A stretch of DNA of 15,299 bases from an uncultured Oscillospiraceae bacterium (GCA_934567355.1 CAKTJC010000049.1:1-15299); one strand, 5' to 3'; positions 1 through 6,971 are shown, counted from the first letter of the stretch. Translations and numbers: made by a program. Notes: generated by a model from the sequence alone, not told the origin.

Positions 1-858
1 ATGAAGAAGAAAAAAGGAAATTTCACAACGCTGCTGCTGATCCTGGTGCTTCTCGCGGGACTGTCCTTGCTGCTGTATCCTTCCGTCAGCGATTACTGGA
101 ACTCCTTTCACCAAACCCGCGCCATTGCCACGTATGCCGAAGAAGTCGCAAATTTGAACCAGGATCAATATGACGAAATCTGGGCCGCCACAAAGGCCTA
201 CAATGCGTCTTTGGCAGAACGGGACAACGCCTACCTTCTGAGCGACGCACAGAAGGAGGAATACGCGCGGTTACTGGACATTTCCGGCCTTGGCATCATG
301 GGCTATATCGAGATCCCGGAAATTGATGTGAGCCTGCCCGTATACCATGGCACGGAGGAATCCGTCCTCCAGATCGCCGTGGGGCATCTGGACTGGTCCA
401 GCCTGCCCGTTGGCGGGGAGAGCACCCACTGCGTCCTTTCCGGTCACCGGGGCCTGCCCAGCGCCAAGCTGTTCACCAACCTGGACAAACTCCGAGAGGG
501 GGATATCTTCCTGCTGCGCATTCTGGACGAGGTGCTGACCTATGAAGTGGATCAGATCCTCATCGTGGAGCCTCAGGAAGTCGGAGCGCTGCAAATCGTG
601 GAGGGTCAGGATTACTGCACATTGGTGACCTGCACCCCCTACGGTATCAATACCCACCGCTTGCTGGTGCGGGGGCACCGTATCGAAAACATTGCCGAAT
701 CCCGCTCCATCCGCGTCACGGCGGACGCCATCCAGATCGAGCCGCTGATCGTGGCGCCCATCGTTGCCGTCCCGATCCTGCTTCTGCTGCTGGTGCTCCT
801 GCTTCTGCCGAAGCGCCCCAATCCTTCTCATGGAGGTAAAGAAGATGAAGATTTGTAA
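1..858 (+). CDS. Class C (pilus-type) sortase
   Basis: A membrane transpeptidase expected to join LPXTG-type pilin subunits on the outer face of the membrane. The 285-residue protein has an N-terminal hydrophobic segment at about 9-28 and a second one at about 246-270 followed by a charged tail, the two-anchor layout typical of class C sortases. The core starts with GIMGYIEIPEIDVSLPVYHGT (about 98-118). The catalytic triad is His149 in LSGHRGLP, Cys211 in TLVTCTPYG and Arg220 in NTHRLLVRG. The usual Asp-Pro-aromatic lid motif is not visible in the expected region (72-90), where DNAYLLSDAQ is found instead. The ATG is the first base of the window, so its ribosome binding site and promoter cannot be seen, and an earlier in-frame start cannot be excluded. 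The gene overlaps the pilin-like gene by 14 bases and must be co-transcribed with it. The lack of a lid motif suggests a more open active site (inference). Confidence 0.93.
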   Translation: MKKKKGNFTTLLLILVLLAGLSLLLYPSVSDYWNSFHQTRAIATYAEEVANLNQDQYDEIWAATKAYNASLAERDNAYLLSDAQKEEYARLLDISGLGIMGYIEIPEIDVSLPVYHGTEESVLQIAVGHLDWSSLPVGGESTHCVLSGHRGLPSAKLFTNLDKLREGDIFLLRILDEVLTYEVDQILIVEPQEVGALQIVEGQDYCTLVTCTPYGINTHRLLVRGHRIENIAESRSIRVTADAIQIEPLIVAPIVAVPILLLLLVLLLLPKRPNPSHGGKEDEDL

Positions 859-1783
859 GCGAATCCTTCCCTTGCTGCTGGTGCTGCTGATGCTGCCTGT
901 CACCGCTTCTGCGGCTGGGAGCATCGATATGAACGCGCCCACCAGCCTGACCGTCTATGCCGGTTTTGACGACACGCCCATTGCCGGAATGGAGTTCCGG
1001 GCGTACCTTGTTTCCACGGTGGATGAAACCGGAGAGCTGACCGTCACTTCCCGGTTTGCCTCCTATGCCAGCGGCCTGGACATCCGGGGCAAGAACGACA
1101 GCGCATGGCGGGACATGGCAGATAAACTGGAGCGGGAGATCGTAATGAACACCGCCATTACCCCCGACGCCGCTGCAATATCCGACGAGAGCGGCATCGC
1201 CCGGTTCGAAAACCTCACAAAGGGCCTGTATCTCGTCCTGGCAGAGGGTGTGGAGCTGGATGGCTATGTGTATACCACCGCCGCTTTCTTTGCGCTGATC
1301 CCGAGTCAGGATATGCAGACCAATACCTGGAACTATCATGTGACCGCCAATGCAAAGCCCGCCCAGAATCCCATAACGGCCGATTTTGAGGTCATAAAGA
1401 TCTGGAAGGATGACTGCCACAAGACCCAGCGCCCACAGTCCATCACGATCGACCTGCTCTGCGATGGCGAGGTATATGATACCGTGACCTTGCCCTATGA
1501 GGGACATTGGAACTATACCTGGCATGACCTGGATGTAAACCACAAGTGGACAGCAGCAGAGCGCCGTCTGGAAGGCTATGCTGACCCGGAGGTGACCCAG
1601 GAGGGCAATATCTTCATCGTCACCAACACCTGCAATAAGCCCACTACCCCCACCACGCCGGGCAAACCGGGACTGCCCCAAACCGGACAGCTCTGGTGGC
1701 CGGTACCAGTCCTGCTGCTGGCAGGCCTGCTGTTTGTGGTCATCGGATTGATCCGCCGCCGGAGGTCCGGAGATGAGGCGTAA
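845..1783 (+). CDS. LPXTG-anchored pilin-like surface protein with Cna-B domain
   Basis: The probable substrate of the flanking sortases. The 312-residue protein has a signal peptide (about 1-24, ending TASAAG), an N-terminal SpaA-like domain (about 33-170) and a Cna-B domain (about 181-262). Then come a Thr/Pro-rich linker, the sorting motif LPQTG (277-281), a hydrophobic segment (about 283-303) and an RRRR tail. Both domains carry an E-box-like stretch (YLVLAEGVELDGY at 129-141 and WTAAERRLEGY at 235-245), which suggests intramolecular isopeptide bonds. I see no clear pilin Lys motif, so it may be a minor, tip or basal subunit, or a single anchored adhesin rather than a shaft pilin. The ATG at 845 is chosen because GGAGG (832-836) lies 8 bases upstream; earlier in-frame starts would give a Cys-rich N-terminus that makes no sense. 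It overlaps both neighbours (14 and 11 bases), so translation is probably coupled. Confidence 0.9.
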   Translation: MKICKRILPLLLVLLMLPVTASAAGSIDMNAPTSLTVYAGFDDTPIAGMEFRAYLVSTVDETGELTVTSRFASYASGLDIRGKNDSAWRDMADKLEREIVMNTAITPDAAAISDESGIARFENLTKGLYLVLAEGVELDGYVYTTAAFFALIPSQDMQTNTWNYHVTANAKPAQNPITADFEVIKIWKDDCHKTQRPQSITIDLLCDGEVYDTVTLPYEGHWNYTWHDLDVNHKWTAAERRLEGYADPEVTQEGNIFIVTNTCNKPTTPTTPGKPGLPQTGQLWWPVPVLLLAGLLFVVIGLIRRRRSGDEA

Positions 1784-2444
1784 GGGCTGTGTTTGGATCA
1801 CATCGGGGCTGCTGCTGATTGCGGCGGCCCTTTTGATGACGGGCTACAATTTGCGTCAGAGCAGGCAGGCCGGAGACGAATCCCGGAAGATCGTAGAGCA
1901 CCTGGATGAGATCATTTCCGCACAGCCCACAGAGGCAGCTGCACAGGAGCAATTTACGTTGCCCGCCCCGAAGCAGCCCGACCGGCAGCCCGGGCAGCTC
2001 CCTTCGGAAGAAGCACTGCCGGATTACATCCGGAATCCGGACATGGAAATGCCGGTGGAAATGATCAACGGCAATGCCTATATTGGCGTGCTGGAGCTCC
2101 CCACCCTGGGGCTGGAGCTGCCTGTGATGAGCGAATGGAGCTATTCAAAACTGAAGGTTGCTCCCTGCCGCTACAAGGGCTCGGCCTACAGCCATAATTT
2201 GATCATTCTGGCGCACAACTATAGTACCCATTTCGGAACGCTGAAAGATCTCGGCATCGGCGACCCCGTGACCTTTACTGATGCGGACGGAAATGTGTTC
2301 CGCTACGAAGTATTGGAGCTGGAGACGCTGATGCCCTCTGCAATAGAGGAGATGGAAAGTGGCGACTGGGACCTGACGCTTTTCACCTGCACGGTCGGCG
2401 GCCAAAGCCGCGTAACGGTGCGCTGTGTGACCCAGGAGGAATAA
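1773..2444 (+). CDS. Sortase family protein (second sortase of the operon)
   Basis: A 223-residue, single-anchor sortase. It has an N-terminal hydrophobic segment (about 9-24), a long Gln/Pro/Glu-rich linker (about 28-92) and a sortase core from about 100 (NAYIGVLELPTLGLELPVM). Likely catalytic residues are His148 in LAHNYSTHFG, Cys206 in LTLFTCTVGG and Arg213 in SRVTVRC. The core lacks the C-terminal anchor of the first sortase, so it is not a class C pilus polymerase. It could be the housekeeping-like enzyme that attaches the pilin to peptidoglycan; I cannot assign it firmly to class A, B or D. GGAGG at 1761-1765 lies 7 bases before the ATG. It overlaps the pilin-like gene by 11 bases and is followed directly by a terminator, so it closes the operon. 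Confidence 0.88.
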   Translation: MRRKGCVWITSGLLLIAAALLMTGYNLRQSRQAGDESRKIVEHLDEIISAQPTEAAAQEQFTLPAPKQPDRQPGQLPSEEALPDYIRNPDMEMPVEMINGNAYIGVLELPTLGLELPVMSEWSYSKLKVAPCRYKGSAYSHNLIILAHNYSTHFGTLKDLGIGDPVTFTDADGNVFRYEVLELETLMPSAIEEMESGDWDLTLFTCTVGGQSRVTVRCVTQEE

Positions 2445-2451
2445 AATTTAT

Positions 2452-2496
2452 GCAGCCCGGTTTTTTGTATCCCATTGGGGACACAAGCCGGGCTGC
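2452..2496. terminator. Bidirectional terminator between convergent genes
   Basis: A perfect 9-bp stem, GCAGCCCGG (2452-2460) with CCGGGCTGC (2488-2496). The loop can fold further (GTATCCC with GGGACAC, one mismatch). It is followed by GTTTTAT on the + strand and ATAAATTTTA on the - strand. It sits between the sortase stop and the stop of the convergent regulator, so it can serve both. Confidence 0.75.
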
Positions 2497-2499
2497 GTT

Positions 2500-3303
2500 T
2501 TATGCCTGTTCTTTTTCCGCTGCTTCAATTTCGGATTTCAGCTGTGCAAGGTCAAACAGTTCATTCTGCGATCTGACTGTATCGCTGCGCAAAAGCGCAT
2601 AGATTTCTCTTGCCATCTCCAGCTGCTGCCTTGCTGCTGCGTCGTTTCCCTGCGCATGCAGCTGCCGGACGATCACCAGAAGCATCTCGATGGCAAGCCC
2701 AAGCGACTGCCCCTTCTGATCCAGCGCCGCCTCGTAGGCCTCGTCCCCATCCAGCAGGGTTGCTTTCAGTTCAAGCTTGGTAAAGTAAAGCTCCGGGATG
2801 GCGTTTAGCTCCTCGCGCAGCAGCGCCTGCTTTCCCTGCTGCCGGTATGCATCGAGCAGAATGCGGTATGCGTCGTACTTCACCTCGTCGTCCCGGGTCG
2901 AATTGATCAGCTCCTTGCAAAGCAGCACGGTTTCGTCCAGCTTTCCTTGCTCATCCAGCACATAAACCAGGTGGTTGAGGATGATTTCATCATTGGGATA
3001 GCGCCGCAGCCCCTCCCGCAAAATGCTTTCAGCCTCTGCAGGCTGTTCCCCACGTACCGCAAACGCCCTCTTGCAAAGACTCCGGATTTCCTCATCCGCA
3101 TTGTGCAGATCATAATCCAGCAAATAATCAACCGACACCCCAAAGTAACGCGCAATCACAGGCAGCATCGTAATATCCGGCATGGTAGACCCATTTTCCC
3201 ATTTTGAAACTGCCTGACAGGTGATGCCAAGCTGCTGCGCCAGTGCATCCTGTGAGATGCCTTTTTCCTTCCGCAGGAGCCGAATCTGTGTGCCAATTTT
3301 CAT
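2500..3303 (-). CDS. XRE-family transcriptional regulator with TPR-like C-terminus
   Basis: A 267-residue cytoplasmic regulator. Residues 1-62 form a canonical helix-turn-helix of the Cro/CI type (IGTQIRLLRKEKGISQDALAQ, then GITCQAVSKWENGSTMPDI), ending in the common FGVSVDYLLDYD. Residues about 70-265 are all helical and Leu/Ala/Glu-rich with TPR-like periodicity (AESILREGLRRYPNDE, DAYRILLDAYRQQGK). This resembles regulators whose helical repeats bind a peptide or another protein. The start has AGAGGT about 9 bases upstream. It is convergent with the sortase operon, so it need not regulate it. Targets are unknown. A 10-bp palindrome upstream (ATAAGCTTAT, 3382-3391) could be an autoregulatory operator, but this is a guess. 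Confidence 0.9.
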   Translation of the reverse strand: MKIGTQIRLLRKEKGISQDALAQQLGITCQAVSKWENGSTMPDITMLPVIARYFGVSVDYLLDYDLHNADEEIRSLCKRAFAVRGEQPAEAESILREGLRRYPNDEIILNHLVYVLDEQGKLDETVLLCKELINSTRDDEVKYDAYRILLDAYRQQGKQALLREELNAIPELYFTKLELKATLLDGDEAYEAALDQKGQSLGLAIEMLLVIVRQLHAQGNDAAARQQLEMAREIYALLRSDTVRSQNELFDLAQLKSEIEAAEKEQA

Positions 3304-3452
3304 GATGATAACCTCTTTTCTGTAAAATTTGTAAGAAGCGGATTCACCACCGAAATATTCTGCCGGGGTTCGCTTCCTGTAATAAGCTTATCATCTTTTC
3401 GCAGAAATGGAATAACCGCGATTTTGAGTGTGCTTCAACGGTTAGTTGAACG

Positions 3453-3488
3453 AAAATGGCCTCCTGCAAAACTGCCGGAGGCCATTTT
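3453..3488 (-). terminator. Strong hairpin, terminator of the phosphatidyltransferase gene
   Basis: A perfect 12-bp inverted repeat, AAAATGGCCTCC (3453-3464) with GGAGGCCATTTT (3477-3488). The loop can add three more pairs (GCA/TGC). On the - strand the stem ends in TTTT and lies 26 bases beyond the stop at 3515. A smaller inverted repeat, TTCAAC/GTTGAA (3434-3439 and 3445-3450), follows. The 3304-3452 stretch upstream of the regulator holds no gene that I can support. Confidence 0.7.
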
Positions 3489-3514
3489 GAAAGACTATGC
3501 GACATTCAGGAATT

Positions 3515-4105
3515 TCACGCGCTTCCGTCCGCCTTTAGATCCTGAATCTTCTTGTTCTTTCCGAAGTATGCGCAGATATACCCCACGAAGGAGGCGGCCA
3601 GGAAGCAGCCGTCGATGACGGCGATCCAGTTTACCATGGCGCTGGGAATGTCCGGAAACAGCACCATGAAAATCAGACTGACGAACAGCACTGTGGTGCA
3701 GATCTTCCCGATCAGCAGCGCACCCGGGAGCATCTTGCCGTTCAGGTAGGCAACGACGCCGGCAATCACCTGGAAACTTTCTTTGATCAGCAGCAGCCCG
3801 AGCACGGGGTACAGAATGGAGTACTTCAGCGACAGGCACAGAAGCAGTGCTGCCTGGGTCGCCTTGTCGGCAATGGGGTCAAGGATGATGCCCAGCCGGG
3901 AGATCATATTGAACTTCCTTGCAATTTTTCCGTCGACCAAATCGGTCAGGCACGAGAGTGCCAGCACGCTGCCGGCAGCCACATAATCGCCGGTGTCTTC
4001 GGCGGTGAGATATAGATAAACATAAGTGGGAATAAGCAGAAGACGAAACAGGCTGAGAAAATTCGGTATTGTAAAAACCTCTTTTTTCCAGTTCAGGTGA
4101 AACAT
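3515..4105 (-). CDS. CDP-alcohol phosphatidyltransferase, PgsA-like
   Basis: An integral membrane enzyme of phospholipid synthesis that transfers a phosphatidyl group from CDP-diacylglycerol to a hydroxyl acceptor, probably glycerol 3-phosphate. The 196-residue protein carries the complete family signature D-x2-DG-x2-AR-x8-G-x3-D-x3-D at Asp55, Asp58, Gly59, Ala62, Arg63, Gly72, Asp76 and Asp80. It begins with FTIPNFLSLFRLLLIP, which resembles the PgsA start. Several hydrophobic membrane segments follow and the tail is charged. The ATG at 4105 is chosen because GGAGGA lies 6 bases upstream; the longer reading frame from 4171 has no such site and would add a polar leader. The acceptor cannot be told from sequence; phosphatidylserine or cardiolipin synthases of the same fold are alternatives. 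A near-consensus promoter of its own precedes it. Confidence 0.9.
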   Translation of the reverse strand: MFHLNWKKEVFTIPNFLSLFRLLLIPTYVYLYLTAEDTGDYVAAGSVLALSCLTDLVDGKIARKFNMISRLGIILDPIADKATQAALLLCLSLKYSILYPVLGLLLIKESFQVIAGVVAYLNGKMLPGALLIGKICTTVLFVSLIFMVLFPDIPSAMVNWIAVIDGCFLAASFVGYICAYFGKNKKIQDLKADGSA

Positions 4106-4188
4106 GGATAATCCTCCGACGTAAATGTCATGCGTGCCTTCCGGGGGAATACCCGGATAAAACCGTCGCATTTGAAAACACTTGCTAT

Positions 4189-4217
4189 ATTATAGTCGTT
4201 ATGCTTCCATTTATCAA
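4189..4217 (-). promoter_or_regulatory. Sigma-A promoter of the phosphatidyltransferase gene
   Basis: On the - strand TTGATA (4212-4217), a 17-base spacer and a perfect TATAAT (4189-4194). The -35 box contains the TGA stop (4214-4216) of the upstream peptidoglycan-binding gene. The leader would be about 75 bases and contains a small hairpin (TCCGGG/CCCGGA, 4140-4157). Confidence 0.75.
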
Positions 4218-4771
4218 GCTTTTTGTGGACTATTTTTACTGCAGGCAGCGCGGTTCTTTGCGACGGCAGTGGTGTATTGCAGCGTTAAATGCCGCCAGGT
4301 GGGTTTATCCAGCTTCCCGGTCATGGGCAGTCCTGCAAGCTGCTGGAAGTCTGCCAGGGAGTGACCGGTGATTTCATCCATATATCCGGTGACCTCCGGC
4401 TTGAAGACACTGTTGTATTCCTTTGCCAAAAAGTGCATCATTCCCTGCGCCAGATGCAGATAAGGGCTATACAGTCCCGGCTCCGGCGGGAAATCCTGCT
4501 GAATGTCCAGCAGCAGTGCCTGGCCGGCGGAGACCATGATCAGCGCATCATCATAGGCAAGAACGATGGCTTCCCAGGTGTCCCGGTCGGTGACGCCGGT
4601 GACCGGCAGACCGTGGCTGCGCTGGAATTTGCTGACGGCAGCCTGGGTGACCGGCTCGTAGATGCCATTGGGCACCAGCAGATCAAGATCTCCGTCATGC
4701 TGGGCAATGGTACGCAGCATCCATTGCAGGCTGCGGATGGGCTGATTGTAAAGAGAACGTTCCTGATTCAT
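4214..4771 (-). CDS. Protein with two peptidoglycan-binding (PG_binding_1) domains
   Basis: A 185-residue protein with no signal peptide and no catalytic domain. Two PG_binding_1-like repeats are visible: about 8-70 (IRSLQWMLR, PNGIYEPVTQAAVSKFQRSHGL, TDRDTWEAI) and about 100-165 (PYLHLAQGMMHFL, VTGYMDEITGHSLADFQQLAGL, LDKPTWRHL). Its ATG overlaps the TGA of the SleC-like gene by 4 bases (ATGA), so translation is coupled. As the last gene of the operon it probably acts with that enzyme, for example as a cortex-binding partner that docks or holds it (inference). The tail (about 168-185) is short and charged. There is no terminator after it; the next gene's promoter overlaps its stop. Confidence 0.88.
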   Translation of the reverse strand: MNQERSLYNQPIRSLQWMLRTIAQHDGDLDLLVPNGIYEPVTQAAVSKFQRSHGLPVTGVTDRDTWEAIVLAYDDALIMVSAGQALLLDIQQDFPPEPGLYSPYLHLAQGMMHFLAKEYNSVFKPEVTGYMDEITGHSLADFQQLAGLPMTGKLDKPTWRHLTLQYTTAVAKNRAACSKNSPQKA

Positions 4772-5994
4772 CGGTTTGCCTCCCGCTGCACATTATCCCG
4801 GTCGCCTTCGGCGATGGAGTTCCCCGGGAATTGGGCAATGTCCGTCGTGCGGGTGTTCCGGGTTCGGGGCGAATTCGAATTGACGATGGCGGAGGTATAG
4901 GGCAGCCGCTCAAAGTCCCGCAGGCTGGTATCCTCGATGCCGGTAAATTGATTGAAGATTGCCTCCCAAGTGTTGTAGTCCACGCTCCCGGTTTGCGGCA
5001 GGTCGAACCGGCGCTGTGCTGCCAGGACGGCCGCGCGCGTGGCAGGACCGAAGATGCCGTCTATGGCGATATTCGGGATGTCGCTGATGTAGGCGGAGAG
5101 CACCCGCAGCATATATTGCAGCTGCTCCACTCGGATGCCCCGGTCACCCTGCTGAATGGGCGTCGGTCCTGCCCAGGCGATGTTGTAGTAGGTCTGCCCC
5201 TGGCTCTGCAGCTCAGCAAGATTGGTGACGGCGGTATACAGCCGCACCAGCTTATACCAGGTGGCTTGCCCCACAATGCCGTCGGCCTGCAAATTGAAGA
5301 TCTCCTGGAATTTTCGCACGGACGCCTCGGTTTGCTCCCCGAAAATTCCGTCAATTTTCGGAATTTTGGGAATGGCAGGATAATTCTGCGAAATGCGGTT
5401 CAGCTCCGTTTGAATGATGACGACGTATGGGCCGACGTTTCCCCGCCGGATGGGATTCCCGGGGTAGGAGGTGGTGTAGTTTTTGACGGGAGCATTGGTG
5501 ACGATTTCAATGTCGCCATAGTAGCTGCGCAAAATCTGGACGGAGTTGTAGCCCTGCTGCGCCAGCTCCTGGCTGCCCCACTGGCTCAGCCCTTCGCAGG
5601 TTACGGTGGTGCCGTTGCAGTATTTTGCAGCCAGCGGCTCTACAAATCCGGGGCGGCGGATGTAGTCGTTGAACATCCCGTCCACCAGCCGGGAGATATT
5701 GGTAAAGAAGCTTCGTCCGTTCACGAAGGCCTGGTCATAGGCGGTGTTGTTGGTGATGTCAAAATTATACCCCCGGCTGCGGTAGAATTCGGTGTAGACC
5801 CGGTTCAGCGCGAAGGAGACGATCGCCAGAATATTTGCCCGCAGAGCGCTTTCCTCCCAGGTGGGATAGATTTCACTGGAGGCGACATTCTTGATGTAAT
5901 CCACAAAGTTGACCGTTACGTTTTCGGCAGGGGAGTTGGGCGCTCCCAGATGGACGGTGATTCTTTGAGGCACAAAGGGTGTTACAGTCGGCAT
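4768..5994 (-). CDS. sleC: SleC-type spore cortex-lytic enzyme, SpoIID-fold domain plus two peptidoglycan-binding domains
   Basis: Likely a germination-specific hydrolase (lytic transglycosylase type) of spore cortex peptidoglycan. The 408-residue protein lacks a signal peptide. Residues about 20-170 match the SleC core: DYIKNVASSEIYPTW, ALNRVYTEFYRSRGYNF, AYDQAFVNGR, and a QWGSQELAQQGYNSVQILRSYYG end. Glu41 corresponds to the catalytic Glu of the SpoIID family. Two PG_binding_1 domains follow, about 183-250 and about 282-346, then a polar Asn/Thr/Arg-rich tail (350-408). Known clostridial SleC proteins carry an N-terminal prodomain that the Csp protease removes; here it is missing and a separate gene upstream looks like it. 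The ATG follows AAAGGGGG, 11 bases after the upstream stop. Family assignment rests on remembered similarity to C. difficile and C. perfringens SleC. Confidence 0.85.
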   Translation of the reverse strand: MPTVTPFVPQRITVHLGAPNSPAENVTVNFVDYIKNVASSEIYPTWEESALRANILAIVSFALNRVYTEFYRSRGYNFDITNNTAYDQAFVNGRSFFTNISRLVDGMFNDYIRRPGFVEPLAAKYCNGTTVTCEGLSQWGSQELAQQGYNSVQILRSYYGDIEIVTNAPVKNYTTSYPGNPIRRGNVGPYVVIIQTELNRISQNYPAIPKIPKIDGIFGEQTEASVRKFQEIFNLQADGIVGQATWYKLVRLYTAVTNLAELQSQGQTYYNIAWAGPTPIQQGDRGIRVEQLQYMLRVLSAYISDIPNIAIDGIFGPATRAAVLAAQRRFDLPQTGSVDYNTWEAIFNQFTGIEDTSLRDFERLPYTSAIVNSNSPRTRNTRTTDIAQFPGNSIAEGDRDNVQREANR

Positions 5995-6005
5995 GGCGTC
6001 CCCCT

Positions 6006-6386
6006 TTACAGGTTCTGGGGAGGGGTGTCCACATTCATGCTGTCCTCCTCGCCGCGGGGCAGCTGGGAAAGCGGAATCAGCTTGATGTCCTGAAAGGTGG
6101 TAGTTCCCGCAAATACCTGAATATTCCTGGATTCAAACGGCCCGAATCCGTTGCGGTAGGCGTACATGTTTACCAGCGCATAGGGCTTTTCCTCCGCGCC
6201 CGGCTCCTGGCTTTCGGACAGATTGGGCACGGGAATTTCAATGACGGAAATCAATCCGCTTCGGTCGGTCACGCGCATGGCAATGGCCGTATCATCCGGT
6301 GCCGTGATCACCACTGCCACATCCCGCAGCGGAATCTGAGCATTGCTTGTAAAGGCGCGCGCCTGTATGTATCCAATGGCGGACAT
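6006..6386 (-). CDS. SleC prodomain-like protein (separate gene)
   Basis: A 126-residue protein with no signal peptide that resembles the N-terminal prodomain of SleC: an opening beta-strand (MSAIGYIQARAFTSNAQIPL), a carboxypeptidase-regulatory-like stretch (VAVVITAPDDTAIAMRVTDRSGLISVIEIPVPN) and a second strand set with YALVNMYAYRNGFGP and FQDIKLIPLSQLP. In the known single-chain SleC this part inhibits the enzyme or guides its folding. Here it ends 11 bases before the catalytic gene starts, in the same operon. The ATG at 6386 is preferred because AGGAAGG lies about 7 bases upstream; the ATG at 6392 is too close to it, and the one at 6413 would lie upstream of the likely transcript start. 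It could also be a spore coat or tail-fibre-like beta protein; the assignment is by context plus weak similarity. Confidence 0.7.
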   Translation of the reverse strand: MSAIGYIQARAFTSNAQIPLRDVAVVITAPDDTAIAMRVTDRSGLISVIEIPVPNLSESQEPGAEEKPYALVNMYAYRNGFGPFESRNIQVFAGTTTFQDIKLIPLSQLPRGEEDSMNVDTPPQNL

Positions 6387-6413
6387 ATGCATCCCTTCCT
6401 TTCCATACTCCAT

Positions 6414-6441
6414 TAGGATATGTACCCGTTGGAAAAAAGGT
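6414..6441 (-). promoter_or_regulatory. Possible sigma-K-type promoter of the sleC operon
   Basis: On the - strand CATATCCTA (6422 down to 6414) fits CATAnnnTA, with AC at 6441-6440 and a 17-base spacer, as known for Bacillus sigma-K. The start point would be near 6407, giving a leader of about 20 bases that contains the AGGAAGG site. The AC lies inside the upstream terminator. The pattern is short, so chance is possible; mother-cell expression would suit a spore enzyme. Confidence 0.4.
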
Positions 6442-6471
6442 GCAGGTGGAGCGGAAGGCTCCACCCCACCT
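6433..6471 (-). terminator. Rho-independent terminator of the small helical gene
   Basis: On the + strand GGTGGAGC (6445-6452) pairs with GCTCCACC (6458-6465). AGGTG (6438-6442) pairs with CACCT (6467-6471) across a small internal loop. On the - strand the stem starts 1 base after the gene's stop and is followed at once by six T. Confidence 0.85.
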
Positions 6472-6472
6472 G

Positions 6473-6901
6473 TCACAGAAAGGCCTTCATCTGGTGCACA
6501 TTGCTGCTCTCGGTATCCAGCAGCTTTTGGGAAAGGGCATACACCGCATCATCCGGCTTTTCCAGCTGATGCAGATTTTTTAGTCCCTTGATGACGCCGC
6601 TGGTGTTTCCGCGGATCATCATGGCAGCAATTTTGCTGTTGACATCCCCAAAGGCAAGCTGCATCCGGGTCATTCTGTCCGTCATGAAGCGGATGGAAGG
6701 GTTCAGCTCCGGCAGCTCCCAGTTTTTCTTCCGGGCAATGCTGTGGGCTTCGCTCTCAATGGCATCGTACTCCCGCAGCTGGGATTCCACAGCCTTGCGC
6801 AGTTCCGGCTTCATGTCGGAATCCAGCACGCTTCGGATGCCCAGCTGCCCCATCTGTGTCGTTTTCAGGACGGAGGACAATACTTCTTTGTTATCTTTCA
6901 T
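6473..6901 (-). CDS. Small all-helical protein, ferritin-like four-helix type, function unknown
   Basis: I do not recognise a named family with certainty. The 142-residue soluble protein is almost wholly helical. Amphipathic stretches lie at about 3-26 (NKEVLSSVLKTTQMGQLGIRSVLD), 31-52 (KPELRKAVESQLREYDAIESEA), 70-93 (SIRFMTDRMTRMQLAFGDVNSKIA) and 98-140. They would form a four-helix bundle like the ferritin-like or CotF-like proteins of spore formers. It is Met-rich and has no Cys. The ATG at 6901 has AGGGTGAG upstream. The longer reading frame runs into the divergent asnB promoter region and is not credible. It ends at its own terminator and lies upstream of the sleC operon on the same strand, so a spore role is possible but unproven. 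Confidence 0.8.
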   Translation of the reverse strand: MKDNKEVLSSVLKTTQMGQLGIRSVLDSDMKPELRKAVESQLREYDAIESEAHSIARKKNWELPELNPSIRFMTDRMTRMQLAFGDVNSKIAAMMIRGNTSGVIKGLKNLHQLEKPDDAVYALSQKLLDTESSNVHQMKAFL

Positions 6902-6971
6902 TTTTCTCACCCTTGGCAGTATGCGCAGAGAGAGAAAAAATATTCCGTGGCAAGAAACGCTGCCGGCTGCA

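Noticed and set aside
3382..3391. Palindrome ATAAGCTTAT upstream of the XRE regulator as its operator
   Set aside because: Only ten bases, single copy, more than 75 bases from the start codon and no clear promoter around it.
4831..6093. Long + strand open frame opposite the SleC-like gene
   Set aside because: It is the complement of a well-supported gene, has no recognisable domain and no ribosome binding site.
6916..6945. A sigma-E-like pair on the - strand, GAATATT (6945-6939) with CATACTG (6923-6917), 15-base spacer, before the small helical gene
   Set aside because: The start point would fall near 6910, inside the ribosome binding site of the gene (6906-6913), leaving almost no leader. 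The -10 also loses the last three consensus bases.
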